A DNA stretch of 64,000 bases from Actinomycetospora cinnamomea (GCF_003096675.1 NZ_QEKW01000002.1:248001-312000), one strand, 5' to 3'; shown: positions 8,680 through 17,857, counted from the first letter of the stretch. Made by a program: numbers and translations. The notes: generated by a model not told the origin, from the sequence alone.

Positions 8680-9387
8680 TCAGGCCATCGACAGCGTCTG
8701 CCCCGGGAAGATGAGGTCCGGGTCGGTCGCGACGTCGGGGTTGGCCTGCGCCAGCGAACGCCACGACGACCCGTTCGCGGCCGCAATGGAGCTGAGCGTG
8801 TCGCCGGCCTTCACGGTGTAGGAGCCCGCGCCCGAGGAGCCGGTGTCGCGCACCGTACGGGTCTGGGCCGAGCCGGAGTCGGACCCGGAGTCGGAGTCGT
8901 CGGAGGAGGACGACGACGAGGACGAGGACGACGAGGACGAGGACGACGAGGACGACGAGGACGACGAGGACGACGAGGACGACGAGGGCACGTCGCTGTT
9001 CGGGGAGTTGTCGGTCTGCCCCGTCTTGCGCGAGCAGGTCGGCCAGGCGTTCATGCCCTGCCCGGCCTTGACGCGCTCGGCGACGCGGATCTGCTCCTCG
9101 CGGCTGGCGTCCTCGGGCTGGCCGGAGCCGCCGAACGCTCGCCAGGTCGAGTCGGTGAACTGCAGGCCGCCGCCGAAGCCGTTGCCGGTGTTGATGCTCC
9201 AGTCGCCGCCGCTCTCGCACTCGGCGAGCGCGTCCCAGTCGGTGTCGGCGTGCGCGGCGGGGGCGGCGAGCAGGGCCGCCGGGATGACGGGCGCGCCCGC
9301 GGCGACGAGGGCGAGCCCGGCGCGGCCGAGGCGCCCGGGGCGGCGGGGCGCGCGGTGACGGGCGGGTCGGGATCGGGCGTGGTCCAC
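8680..9387 (-). CDS. Resuscitation-promoting factor-like muralytic protein with LysM
   Basis: A 235-residue secreted protein. A signal peptide with hydrophobic core [17 protein letters not shown] and cleavage near AAHA-DTD precedes an Rpf catalytic domain (residues ~49-118) with the acid residue Glu58 in AECESGGDW, the GLQFTDSTW segment and a Cys pair. Residues 135-162 are a run of 28 serines, followed by a Ser/Asp/Gly-rich linker and one LysM peptidoglycan-binding domain ([13 protein letters not shown], ~190-234). Rpf proteins cleave peptidoglycan and promote exit from dormancy or spore germination. The gene sits beside a paralogue with the same layout, pointing to tandem duplication. Confidence 0.93.
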   Translation of the reverse strand: MDHARSRPARHRAPRRPGRLGRAGLALVAAGAPVIPAALLAAPAAHADTDWDALAECESGGDWSINTGNGFGGGLQFTDSTWRAFGGSGQPEDASREEQIRVAERVKAGQGMNAWPTCSRKTGQTDNSPNSDVPSSSSSSSSSSSSSSSSSSSSSSSSSSSSDDSDSGSDSGSAQTRTVRDTGSSGAGSYTVKAGDTLSSIAAANGSSWRSLAQANPDVATDPDLIFPGQTLSMA

Positions 9388-9742
9388 GGGTCTCCTCGGG
9401 GCCGCGTCGAGCCGCCGTACCGGGCCGTCGCGGAAGGGGGAGCGGACGGCGGGTCCGGTCGTCGGGTCCTGTCCGGGCGGGGAGCCGGGGGATCGGGGCC
9501 CGCCGGACAGGACGCGCTCGGGCTCCGGTCGGCCCCGCCGTACGGGCCGACGCGACGAGGCTAGATCCGTGCGGGCGTCACGGCGGGTGGCTCTCAGCTT
9601 CGTGAGGTGGCGAGGAGATCACGGCCGAGTGACGAACAGGCAGCTCCGCGGTCACACGATCACTGAGTGCGACGATCTGCGTGCGGACCGTACCTGAGAC
9701 GGAGTGACCGGTCTCACATCGCATTTCCCGGAGGCCGACGCA
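9388..9742. other. Spacer upstream of the first rpf gene
   Basis: No gene is supported in this 355-bp spacer. It holds the upstream region of the rpf gene ending at 9387 (minus strand) and a dyad at 9695-9716 (TGAGAC, 10 nt, GTCTCA) that could bind a regulator. A leader of this size is compatible with long regulatory 5' UTRs known for actinobacterial rpf genes, but no riboswitch core could be recognised by eye. Confidence 0.5.
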
Positions 9743-9780
9743 CGACGACCCCGGCCCCACGCGGGGGACCGGGGTCGTCG
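9743..9780 (-). terminator. Strong hairpin terminator of the second rpf gene
   Basis: A perfect 12-bp inverted repeat, CGACGACCCCGG and CCGGGGTCGTCG, encloses a further CCCC/GGGG pairing and a short loop. It lies 18 bp beyond the stop of the rpf gene at 9799-10449. There is no T-run, as is usual in this phylum. Confidence 0.8.
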
Positions 9781-9798
9781 CGGGAACGAGCGAGGGCG

Positions 9799-10449
9799 TC
9801 AGACCGAGAGCGTCTGCCCCACGGAGAGCTCGTCCGGGTTGCTGAGGCCGTTGGCCTCGGCGAGCGACTTCCACGAGACGCCGTGCGCCGAGGCGATCTC
9901 GCTCAGCGTGTCGCCACTGGCGACCGTGTACGAGCCGGAGCCCGACCCGGAGGTGGACGACACGCTCTCGGTCTCCGCCGAGGAGTCGGAGGAGTCCGAG
10001 GAGCTCGAGGAGCTCGAGGAGTCCGAGGAGCTCGAGGAGCTCGACGACTCCGAGGAGCTCGACGAGCCCGAGCTCCCGGTGTTGGCCGAGTTGTCGGTGT
10101 TGCCGGTCTTCTTCGAGCACGTCGGCCAGGCGTTCATGCCCTGCTCGGCCTTGACGCGCTCCGCGACCTGGATCTGCTCCGACCGGCTGGCGTTCTCCGG
10201 CTGGCCGGAGCCGCCGAAGGCCTTCCACGTGGAGTCGGTGAACTGCAGGCCGCCACCGAAGCCGTTGCCGGTGTTGATGCTCCAGTCGCCGCCGCTCTCG
10301 CACTGGGCGAGCTCGTCCCAGTCGGTGTCGGCCGAGGCGATGCCGGTGCCGAGCGCCAGCGGGGTCGCCGCCACCGCGCCCACGAGCACGAACTGCGCCG
10401 CTCGCCGTCCGAGGGCGCGCGTCAGCGACTCATCAGTGTTCCGAGCCAT
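9799..10449 (-). CDS. Resuscitation-promoting factor-like protein with LysM (paralogue)
   Basis: A 216-residue secreted Rpf protein close to the neighbour at 8680-9387. The order is a signal peptide ending near GIASA, the Rpf domain (~41-113) with Glu51 in AQCESGGDW, a Ser-rich linker (~126-168) interrupted by Glu and Asp, and a LysM domain beginning SYTVASGDTLSEIAS. The catalytic domains of the two proteins are almost the same, while the linkers differ in length and composition, as expected for slippage-prone repeats after duplication. The ATG at 10449 follows AGAGAGGTC. A long leader upstream has features that may belong to a c-di-AMP riboswitch. Confidence 0.93.
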   Translation of the reverse strand: MARNTDESLTRALGRRAAQFVLVGAVAATPLALGTGIASADTDWDELAQCESGGDWSINTGNGFGGGLQFTDSTWKAFGGSGQPENASRSEQIQVAERVKAEQGMNAWPTCSKKTGNTDNSANTGSSGSSSSSESSSSSSSSDSSSSSSSSDSSDSSAETESVSSTSGSGSGSYTVASGDTLSEIASAHGVSWKSLAEANGLSNPDELSVGQTLSV

Positions 10450-10451
10450 GA

Positions 10452-10640
10452 CCTCTCTCCGTACCGCGCCTTGGTGGGCCGGGCCTCACGGGCGGATCGC
10501 CGGCCGGTTCCACGCGGCCTCACCGCCCGGGGTGTGGTGCACCCGGGCTCCTCGTCCTCACGCCCGTCCGGTCCGCAACTTTCTGCTCGGGTCTCCCGGG
10601 GCCGCTGGACGGGCGCTCGGCGCGGCGACCCCGGGGGTGT
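10452..10640 (-). promoter_or_regulatory. Structured leader of the rpf gene, candidate c-di-AMP riboswitch
   Basis: The ~190 bp upstream of the second rpf gene read, on the minus strand, as dense G/C-rich inverted repeats (for example GCCCGGGTG with CACCCCGGGC). They end in GGTACGGAGAGAGG next to the start codon, which recalls the 3' end of ydaO-type leaders. Actinobacterial rpf genes are known to carry such leaders. The match was judged by eye and the canonical GGGGTGAAT box is not clear. The rest of the spacer to 10978 shows no gene. Confidence 0.3.
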
Positions 10641-10978
10641 GCGACTCCCCGCGGGGCAGGACCGGTCCGGTCCTCGGTGGGAGCCGTTGGCGAAGGTACG
10701 GAGCCCACAACAGGTTTCAACCCGGGCGCCGTGCGACCGCCGTCACCCCATCGCGACCTTCTCGTGACCAGCGAGGGCGGAGAATCGCTGCTCACGAGGC
10801 GAGTCGATCACGGCGACGCAAGCGTTTCCGCGGTGTGTCGCAGATCCGATCTGTGCCTGGCCTCACGGCTGCGGCGCGGCCGTTCGGAGCAGGCAACCTG
10901 AGGACGCCCAGGTCGGTGGGGGTCATCCTGCCCGGTCGTCCGGTGGCTGCGCGATCAGGGCGGGGGCATGCTGGACGG

Positions 10979-11872
10979 GTGACCGCACCGACCGCCACCA
11001 GCCCGGACGACCTCGCGCGCGCCCTCGACGAGACCGGCTACCTCGCCGATGCGGGCCTGGCGTCGGCGGCCTTCCTCGCCCTGCGCATGGGCCGGCCGCT
11101 GTTCTGCGAGGGCGAGCCGGGCACCGGCAAGACCGCGCTGGCGCAGGCGCTGTCCGAGGCGCTGGGTCTGCCGCTCGTGCGGCTGCAGTGCCACGAGGGC
11201 ATCGACGCGGCGCAGGCGCTCTACGACTGGGACTTCCCGCGCCAGCTGCTGCACCTGCGCGCGCTGGAGGCCGCGGCGAGCGCGTCGCACACCGAGCTCG
11301 ACGTCGACGCCGTCGAGTCCTCCCTCTACGACCGTCGCTTCCTGCTCGCGCGCCCGGTGCTGCAGGCCATCCAGGAGGCGCCCTGCGTGCTGCTCGTCGA
11401 CGAGGTCGACCGGGCCGACGACGAGTTCGAGGCCTTCCTGCTCGAGGTGCTCGCCGAGAACTCGGTCACGATCCCGGAGGTCGGGGTCGTCAAGGCCGCG
11501 ACGCCGCCGCTCGTGGTGCTGACGTCCAACCGCACGCGCGAGGTGCACGACGCCCTCAAGCGCCGCTGCCTCTACCTCTGGCTCGAGCACCCCGACCTCG
11601 CCCGCGAGACCGCGATCCTGCGCCGCCGCCTGCCCGACCTGCCCGAGGAGCTCGCGGCCCAGGTCGCGCAGGCCGTGCAGGGGCTCCGTGGGCTGGACCT
11701 GCTCAAGCCGCCCGGGGTCGCCGAGTCGATCGACTGGGCGCAGGCCCTGCAGCTCGTCGGCGCCCGCCGGCTCGACCTCGCCTCGGCGACGGCCACGCTC
11801 GGCGCGGTGCTGAAGTACCGCGAGGACGCCGACCGGGCCCGCGACAAGCTGGACGCCCTGCTCGCGTCATGA
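10979..11872 (+). CDS. MoxR-family AAA+ ATPase, CoxD-like
   Basis: A 297-residue MoxR AAA+ ATPase with Walker A GEPGTGKT at residues 45-52, Walker B VLLVDEVDRADDE near 138, sensor-1 VLTSNRTRE and an arginine-finger region LKRRCLYLWLEHP. MoxR ATPases act with VWA-domain partners as chaperones that insert metals or cofactors. CoxD of the CO dehydrogenase system is the closest functional model, because coxE-like and coxF/xdhC-like genes follow. The GTG at 10979 is the first start giving a normal length; an ATG at 10968 closes at once. The stop overlaps the next ATG by 4 bp. The Cox large, medium and small subunits are absent from the window. Confidence 0.88.
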   Translation: MTAPTATSPDDLARALDETGYLADAGLASAAFLALRMGRPLFCEGEPGTGKTALAQALSEALGLPLVRLQCHEGIDAAQALYDWDFPRQLLHLRALEAAASASHTELDVDAVESSLYDRRFLLARPVLQAIQEAPCVLLVDEVDRADDEFEAFLLEVLAENSVTIPEVGVVKAATPPLVVLTSNRTREVHDALKRRCLYLWLEHPDLARETAILRRRLPDLPEELAAQVAQAVQGLRGLDLLKPPGVAESIDWAQALQLVGARRLDLASATATLGAVLKYREDADRARDKLDALLAS

Positions 11873-13005
11873 CCGCCGCCGCGCCACCGGACGGTGACGC
11901 CGTCCTCTCGGACTTCGTCGCCTTCACCCGCCTCGTCCGCAACGCCGGCGTCCCGGTCACCACCGACCGTGTCGCGGCCTACCTGCAGGCGCTGCGCCTC
12001 TCCGACCTCGCCAGCGAGGTCGCCACCTACTGGGCCGGGCGCCTGACGCTGTGCGCCGACCCCGACGACGTCGCGCGCTACGACCACGCGTTCGCCGCGT
12101 GGTTCTCCGCCGACCCGCGCGACCAGCGCATGGGCCGCCCGGCGCCGCCCAAACCGCGCATCTCGACGATGGCCGCGCTCACCGACCCGCCGCCGGGATC
12201 GGGCGCCGACGGCGACGAGGAGACCCCGGAGCTGCGCGTCGCGGCCTCGGGGGAGGAGATCCTGCGCGACCGCGACATCGCCGAGCTCTCGATCGGCGAG
12301 CGCGAGCACCTCAGGCAGCTGCTGGCGCTGCTGCGTCCCGCCCCGCCGCGGCGCCGCGCTCGGCGCCGGGGCCCGGCCCGCCGCGGCGAGCCGGACCCGC
12401 GGGCCACGCTGCGCGCGGCGCTGGCCAACGGCGGCGAGATCGGCGACCTGCGCCGCCGCGCGCGCCGGGTGCGCCCGCGCCGGGTCGTGCTGCTCATCGA
12501 CGTGTCCGGCTCGATGAGCCCGTACGCCGACACCCTGCTGCGCTTCGCCCACGTCGTCACCCGCCGCACGCCGAGCGCGGTGGAGACGTTCACGCTCGGC
12601 ACCCGGCTGACCCGCGTGACCCGCGAGCTGCGCCAGCGCGACCCGGAACGGGCGCTGGCCGACGCCGGCCGCGCGATCCCGGACTGGTCGGGCGGCACCC
12701 GGCTCGGCGAGGTGCTGCGCGCGTTCCTCGACCGCTGGGGCCAGCGCGGCGTCGCCCGCCGGGCCGCGGTCGTCGTCTTCTCCGACGGCTGGGAGCGCGG
12801 GGGTGCCGACCTGCTCGGCGAGCAGGCGGCGCGGCTCGCGCGCCTGGCGCACTCGGTGGTCTGGGTCAACCCGCACGCCGGCAAGAGCGGCTACGCGCCC
12901 GTGCAGGGGGGAATCGCGGCCGCCCTCCCGCACGTTGACCGGTTGCTGGCGGGTCACTCGCTGGCCACGTTGGCGGAACTGCTGGAGGTGCTGCGGGATG
13001 CGTGA
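11869..13005 (+). CDS. VWA domain protein, CoxE-like
   Basis: A 378-residue CoxE-type VWA protein, the usual partner of the MoxR ATPase before it. The N-terminal helical half (~1-150) is followed by an Arg-rich stretch (RRRARRRGPARRG) and a C-terminal VWA domain with an intact metal-ion-dependent adhesion site, DVSGSMS, at residues 211-217 and SGGTRLGEV further on. In the oligotropha-type CO dehydrogenase system CoxD and CoxE work together in assembling the Cu/Mo centre. The start overlaps the ATPase stop and its own end overlaps the XdhC-like gene by 8 bp, so the three proteins are made together. Confidence 0.88.
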   Translation: MTAAAPPDGDAVLSDFVAFTRLVRNAGVPVTTDRVAAYLQALRLSDLASEVATYWAGRLTLCADPDDVARYDHAFAAWFSADPRDQRMGRPAPPKPRISTMAALTDPPPGSGADGDEETPELRVAASGEEILRDRDIAELSIGEREHLRQLLALLRPAPPRRRARRRGPARRGEPDPRATLRAALANGGEIGDLRRRARRVRPRRVVLLIDVSGSMSPYADTLLRFAHVVTRRTPSAVETFTLGTRLTRVTRELRQRDPERALADAGRAIPDWSGGTRLGEVLRAFLDRWGQRGVARRAAVVVFSDGWERGGADLLGEQAARLARLAHSVVWVNPHAGKSGYAPVQGGIAAALPHVDRLLAGHSLATLAELLEVLRDA

Positions 13006-14182
13006 CGTGCTGCCGACGCTCGAGAGCTGGTGGGCCGAGGGCCGACCGGCCGCCCTGGCCACCGTGGTCGGGACCTTCCGTTCCGCGCCACGCCAGCCCG
13101 GCGCGTCGATGCTCGTCGGGGACGACGGCCAGGCGGTGGGCAGCGTCTCCGGGGGCTGCGTCGAGGGTGCCGTCTACGAGCTCGGCTCCGGCATCCTCGA
13201 GGGCACGGATCCGGCGACCCTGCAACGCTACGGCGTCTCCGACGACGACGCCTTCGCCGTCGGCCTGACCTGCGGCGGCATCCTCGACGTCTACGTCGAG
13301 CGGGTCGACCGGGAGTCGTTCCCGCAGCTCGGCGAGATCGCGGCCGCGGTGCGCGAGCACCGGTCGGTGGCCGTGGCCACCGTCGTGTCCGGGCCCGCCG
13401 AGCGCGTCGGGCGCCGCCTGGTGGTCTGGCCCGAGTCGGTCGAGGGCACGACGGGCTCGGCGCGCCTCGACGACGCCCTGCGCGACGACGTGCGCGGGCT
13501 GCTCGCCGCCGGGCGCTCCGCGCTCGTGTCCTACGGCACCGACGGTGAGCGCCGCGGCGAGGGCCTGCAGGTGTTCGTCGAGTCCTTCGCCCCGCCGCCC
13601 CGGCTGATCGTCTTCGGCGCGATCGACTTCGCTGCCGCGGTCGCGCGGATCGGCACGTTCCTCGGGATGCGGGTCACCGTCTGCGACGCCCGGCCCGTGT
13701 TCGCGACGTCGAGCCGCTTCCCGGAGGCCCACGAGGTCGTCGTCGAGTGGCCGCACCGGTACCTGGCCAAGGAGGCCGAGGCCGGGCGCATCGACTCGCG
13801 CACCTCGCTGGCCGTGCTCACCCACGACCCCAAGTTCGACGTGCCCCTGCTCGAGGTGGCCCTGCGCCTGCCCGAGATCGGCTACATCGGCGCCATGGGG
13901 TCGCGGCGCACCCACCTCGACCGCCGCCAGCGCCTGCTCGACGCCGGCGTCACCGAAACCGAGCTGGCCCGGATGTCCAGCCCGATCGGCCTCGACCTCG
14001 GCGCCCGCACCCCCGAGGAGACCGCGGTGTCCATCGCCGCGGAGATGATCGCCCAGCAGTGGGGCGGCCGGGGCACACCGCTGTCGGATCGCGAGGGCCC
14101 CATCCACTCCGAGTCCAACGTCGAGCCGGCGGTGTCGGCCGCCTCCCTGTCGGCGGCCCTGTCCCCGACGGCCCAGGCCTGA
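12998..14182 (+). CDS. XdhC/CoxF-family molybdenum hydroxylase maturation protein
   Basis: A 394-residue XdhC/CoxI protein. These proteins bind the molybdenum cofactor, help sulfurate it and hand it to xanthine dehydrogenase or CO dehydrogenase. The N-terminal XdhC_CoxI domain has GTFRSAPRQPGASMLV and GSVSGGCVEGAVYE; the C-terminal Rossmann domain has LIVFGAIDFAAAVARIG and YIGAMGSRRTHLDRR. Glycines of the usual dinucleotide-binding loop are partly replaced (GAIDFA in place of GAGHVA), which may affect nucleotide binding. The last ~45 residues are a disordered Ser/Ala tail. It is the third gene of the coxD/coxE-like set. Confidence 0.9.
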   Translation: MRDVLPTLESWWAEGRPAALATVVGTFRSAPRQPGASMLVGDDGQAVGSVSGGCVEGAVYELGSGILEGTDPATLQRYGVSDDDAFAVGLTCGGILDVYVERVDRESFPQLGEIAAAVREHRSVAVATVVSGPAERVGRRLVVWPESVEGTTGSARLDDALRDDVRGLLAAGRSALVSYGTDGERRGEGLQVFVESFAPPPRLIVFGAIDFAAAVARIGTFLGMRVTVCDARPVFATSSRFPEAHEVVVEWPHRYLAKEAEAGRIDSRTSLAVLTHDPKFDVPLLEVALRLPEIGYIGAMGSRRTHLDRRQRLLDAGVTETELARMSSPIGLDLGARTPEETAVSIAAEMIAQQWGGRGTPLSDREGPIHSESNVEPAVSAASLSAALSPTAQA

Positions 14183-14197
14183 CGCCGGATCCCGCCG

Positions 14198-15061
14198 TCA
14201 GGCCGTGACGCGGGCGGTGAGCAGCAGGTACTCCCAGTCCATCACCGTCGTACCCGTGCCGCGGTCGTGGCGGGCGGCGACCGCGGCGATGTCGCGGTCG
14301 AGCGCGGCGGTGCGCTTGGGGTCGTCGGCGACGTTGCGGTAGGCGACGATCGTCGGCCCGTAGGTCTCCCGCCAGTAGGCCCGGAACGTCTCCGGGGACT
14401 CGAACGCCGTGACCGTCACCGTTCGGGTGCGGGTCTCGACGTCGGTGACGCGGTCGCCGAGCAGCGTGCGCACGTGCTCCTCGTCGCCCCACAGCGGTGG
14501 CGGCTGCGCGCCCGGCGGGGGCGGGGGCATGTACGGCTTCATCGTCCGGAAGAGGTCGCCGATGAAGCCCGTGGGCGTCCAGCTGATCAACCCGATGCGC
14601 CCGCCCGGGCGGCACACGCGGACGAGCTCGTCGGCCGCCAGCTGGTGGTGCGGCGCGAACATGACGCCCACGCAGGACAGCACCGCGTCGAAGGTGTCGT
14701 CTCCGAAGGGGAGCGCCTCGGCGTCGCCCTCCTGCCACTGCACCGCGACGCCCGCGCGCTCGGCGGACGCCCGGCCGGCGTCGAACAGCTCCGGGGTGAG
14801 GTCGGAGGCGACGACGTCGGCGCCGGCCCGCGCGGCGGGTACGGCGACGTTGCCGGTGCCGGCGGCGACGTCGAGCACGCGGTCGCCGGGGCGGATGCCG
14901 GCGGCGGTGACGAGGACCGGGCCGAGCTCGGGGATCAGCCGCGCGGCGACGTCGGGGTAGTCGCCCATCGCCCACATCGCGCGGTGCTTCGCCTTGAGCG
15001 TGCGGTCGGCGTCGGTGGCGGTGATCGGGGTCGTCGCCGTGATGTCGGTCGTGTCGGTCAT
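14198..15061 (-). CDS. Class I SAM-dependent methyltransferase
   Basis: A 287-residue methyltransferase of the Methyltransf_11 type. Motif I VLDVAAGTGNVAV is at residues 62-74, an acidic ribose-binding residue follows in VVASDLTPE, and the post-I motif is FDAVLSCVGVMF. The N-terminus is Thr/Asp-rich (DTTDITATTPITATDADR). The start at 15061 follows a good ribosome-binding site (GAGGAGAC). The substrate cannot be inferred; the active-site pocket segment YMPPPPPGAQPP is unusual in its proline run. The gene is divergent from a large LuxR-type regulator, which is the obvious candidate for its control. Confidence 0.8.
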   Translation of the reverse strand: MTDTTDITATTPITATDADRTLKAKHRAMWAMGDYPDVAARLIPELGPVLVTAAGIRPGDRVLDVAAGTGNVAVPAARAGADVVASDLTPELFDAGRASAERAGVAVQWQEGDAEALPFGDDTFDAVLSCVGVMFAPHHQLAADELVRVCRPGGRIGLISWTPTGFIGDLFRTMKPYMPPPPPGAQPPPLWGDEEHVRTLLGDRVTDVETRTRTVTVTAFESPETFRAYWRETYGPTIVAYRNVADDPKRTAALDRDIAAVAARHDRGTGTTVMDWEYLLLTARVTA

Positions 15062-15226
15062 CGTCGTCTCCTCGGTGTCACCGGCCGGGGTCGCCCCGAC
15101 CGCCACCAGGAGGGTGCGCGTGATCACGTACCGGGTCCATGGGGGACTCCTCCCCATGTTCTGTTGACGCCTACTGCTCTGTTCAGGTCATATCCGGACC
15201 CCTGCCCATCACCTAACGTGAGTAGG
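15062..15226. promoter_or_regulatory. Divergent promoter region, methyltransferase and LuxR-ATPase
   Basis: This 165-bp intergenic region serves two divergent genes. A TAACGT element (TANNNT) at 15214-15219 lies 7 nt before the GTG at 15227 and fits a leaderless promoter for the LuxR-type regulator. The minus-strand side has a ribosome-binding site for the methyltransferase. No clear inverted-repeat operator was seen. Confidence 0.5.
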
Positions 15227-17857
15227 GTGCAGTTGCTCGAGCGCGACGACGAGCAGCGCCTCCTGGAGCGGGCCTGGCGGGAGGCGCGGTCGGGCGCGGG
15301 CTCCGTCGTCCTGCTGGCGGGCGAGTCGGGCATCGGCAAGACCTCGCTGGCCCGCCACGTGGCGGACGGCCTGGAGGGGGCCGAGGTCCTGTGGGGAGTG
15401 TGCGACCCGCTGGGGGTGCCCCGGCCGCTCGGCCCGCTGCACGACGTCGCCGCCGACCTCGGCGAGCCCGTGGCCGGGCTGCTCCATGCGGGCGCCCCGC
15501 CGCACGAGATCCACCGCGCGCTGCTGGAGGTGCTGACCGCCCGACCGGTGCTGCTCGTCGTCGACGACCTGCAGTGGGCCGACGAGGCGACGATCGACCT
15601 CCTGCGCTTCCTCCTGCGCCGCATCGCCCGCTCCCGCTCGCTCGTCCTGGCCACCTACCGCGCGGACGAGCCGGACCCGCAGCCGGCGCTGCGGGCCCTG
15701 CTCGGCGACGTGGCGCGCACGCCCACCGCGACCCGCGTGGAGCTCGGGCCGCTGTCGGTCGCCGCGGTGACGGCGCTGGTGGGCGAGCGGGACATCGACC
15801 CCGCGGACGTGCACCGGATCACCCGCGGCAACTCGTTCTTCGTCACCGAGGTGATCTCCCAGGACGGGGCCCTGCCGGTCTCGGTCCGCGACGCCGTCCT
15901 CGCCCGCACCGCGGGGCTCGACGCCGACGCCCGCGACCTCGCCGATCTGCTGGCCTGCGCGCCCGGTGCCGTCCCCGAGGCGCTGCTGCCGGCCCTCGGC
16001 GTGGGGATCGGCCCGCTGCGTGCGCTCCACGGCGCGGGCCTGATCGCGCGTGACCGGCGGGGCATCACCTACCGCCACGACATCTGCCGGCTCGCGGTCG
16101 CCGGCGCCCTCCCACCCGGCGGCGAGATCGAGCTGCACCGGCGGATGCTCGAGGCCTTCGAGACGCTGCCCGACCCGGACCCGGCGCTGCTCGCCCACCA
16201 CGCCCTGGCGGCGGGCGACGACTCGCGGGTCTTCCGCTACGCCGCGCGGGCCGGCCGCGTCGCGGCTGCGTCGGGCGCCCACACCGAGGCCGCGAGGTTC
16301 TTCTCCACGGCCCTCGACCGGGCGCCGCGCGACGCGCTCGGTGCCCGGGCGGGGCTCTGCGAGCTGCTCTCGAGCGAGCTCTTCCTCACCAACCGCCTCA
16401 CCGAGGCGATCGCGACGGGCCATCGCGCGATCGGGTGGCGGCAGGCCGAGGGCGACCTCGACGGCGTCGGCGCCGGGCACCGGTCCCTGGCCGCGTACTC
16501 CTGGTACCACGGCGACCGCCCGGGCGCGGTGGCGCACGCGGCCACCGCCGTTGCGGTGCTCGAACCCCGCGCCACCCCCGGCAGCCGCAGCGCCGCCCTG
16601 CTCGGCCACGCCCTCGCGACCCAGGCCTTCCTGTCCGTGCAGGACAGCGACCTGCCGACCGCGGTCGCCCGCCTCGACCGGGCCCGCGCCGTCGCCGCGG
16701 GCGCGGTGGACGACCAGCTCACCGTCCGGCTCACCGTCGTCGACGCGATGATCGGCATGATGACCGGCGACGGGACCGCCCGGGACCGGCTGCACACGTT
16801 CCTCGACGCCGTGGGCGAGGACATCGAGGTGGAGCACTCGACGGGGTGGAGCAACCTGGCCAACCTCGACGTCGAGTGGCGGCGGCTCGACGCCGCGGAG
16901 AAGGCGCTCGACCGGAGCCTGCCGCTGACCGTGCAGTGGGAGTACCCGTTGTGCCACGACTGGCAGCGCGGCGTGCGGGCGCGTCTGCGGATGCTGCGCG
17001 GCGCGTGGGACGAGGCCGCGCACGACGCGACCGCCGTGCTCGCCGAGAGCGGCTCGCTGCTGACCCACACCTGGCCCTCCCTGGTCCAGGGGCTCGTCGC
17101 GCTGCGCCGCGGCGTCCCGGGCGCCGACGCCCACCTCGAGCGCGGCCACGACCTCGCCCAGCTCTTCGGTGAGCCGCTGCGCCTCCTCCCCGCGGTGTCG
17201 GCCCTCGCCGAGCGTTCCTGGGTGACGGGGCGGCCCGACCCCCGCCTGGAGGGGGCCGCGGCGCTGCTGGCCGACGGCGGGTCGCGCCCGGGCAGCGCGT
17301 GGTCGGGCGGGGAGCTCGCCGTGTGGCTGGCGCGCCTCGGTCACGTCGTCGAGGCCCCGCCCCTTCCCGAGGACTCCCCGTACCGCCTGGCGCTCGCCGG
17401 CCGGGCGCGGGCGGCCGCGGAGCGCTGGCACGAGCTCGGGTCGCCGTACGAGGAGGCCCTCGCGCTGGTGGACACGGGCGAGACCGACGCGGTGTTCGCG
17501 GCGCTGGAGCTGCTCGACCGGCTCGGCGCGGACGCGGTCGCGGCCAAGGTCCGTCGCGACCTGCGTGCCCGCGGTGTCAGCGGCGTGCCCGCCCGACCGC
17601 GGGCCACCACCCGCACCAACCCGGCCGGGCTCACCGCGCGTCAGGTCGACGTGCTGCGCCTCGTCGCCGAGGGGCTGACCAACGCGGAGATCGCGTCACG
17701 GCTGTTCATCTCGGAGAAGACCGCGGACCACCACGTGTCGGCGATCCTCGCGAAGCTCGACGTGCCCACCCGGCGCGAGGCCGCGGTGGCCGCGCGGGCG
17801 CTGGGGCTCCTGCCCGAGCGGCGCCGCGGCTCGCGCGACGCGACGGTCACCACCTAG
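15227..17857 (+). CDS. LuxR-family ATPase regulator (LAL/MalT-like)
   Basis: An 876-residue regulator. An N-terminal NTPase has Walker A GESGIGKT at residues 32-39 and Walker B VLLVVDDLQWADEA near 110. A central ~500-residue TPR-like helical region follows, and a C-terminal LuxR helix-turn-helix spans about 805-865 (LTARQVDVLRLVAEGL, NAEIASRLFISEKTADHH). Large LAL regulators bind a ligand and ATP and activate neighbouring genes, often catabolic or secondary-metabolite operons. The start could also be the GTG at 15218; 15227 is preferred because a TANNNT element sits 7 nt upstream. The likely target is the divergent methyltransferase gene. Confidence 0.88.
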   Translation: MQLLERDDEQRLLERAWREARSGAGSVVLLAGESGIGKTSLARHVADGLEGAEVLWGVCDPLGVPRPLGPLHDVAADLGEPVAGLLHAGAPPHEIHRALLEVLTARPVLLVVDDLQWADEATIDLLRFLLRRIARSRSLVLATYRADEPDPQPALRALLGDVARTPTATRVELGPLSVAAVTALVGERDIDPADVHRITRGNSFFVTEVISQDGALPVSVRDAVLARTAGLDADARDLADLLACAPGAVPEALLPALGVGIGPLRALHGAGLIARDRRGITYRHDICRLAVAGALPPGGEIELHRRMLEAFETLPDPDPALLAHHALAAGDDSRVFRYAARAGRVAAASGAHTEAARFFSTALDRAPRDALGARAGLCELLSSELFLTNRLTEAIATGHRAIGWRQAEGDLDGVGAGHRSLAAYSWYHGDRPGAVAHAATAVAVLEPRATPGSRSAALLGHALATQAFLSVQDSDLPTAVARLDRARAVAAGAVDDQLTVRLTVVDAMIGMMTGDGTARDRLHTFLDAVGEDIEVEHSTGWSNLANLDVEWRRLDAAEKALDRSLPLTVQWEYPLCHDWQRGVRARLRMLRGAWDEAAHDATAVLAESGSLLTHTWPSLVQGLVALRRGVPGADAHLERGHDLAQLFGEPLRLLPAVSALAERSWVTGRPDPRLEGAAALLADGGSRPGSAWSGGELAVWLARLGHVVEAPPLPEDSPYRLALAGRARAAAERWHELGSPYEEALALVDTGETDAVFAALELLDRLGADAVAAKVRRDLRARGVSGVPARPRATTRTNPAGLTARQVDVLRLVAEGLTNAEIASRLFISEKTADHHVSAILAKLDVPTRREAAVAARALGLLPERRRGSRDATVTT

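Noticed and set aside
8843-9358. Plus-strand frame with a long Glu/Asp run
   Set aside because: It is the complement of the poly-Ser linker of the rpf gene on the minus strand.
9388-9798. Riboswitch upstream of the first rpf gene
   Set aside because: No conserved core could be recognised; only a dyad and a terminator for the other rpf gene were seen.
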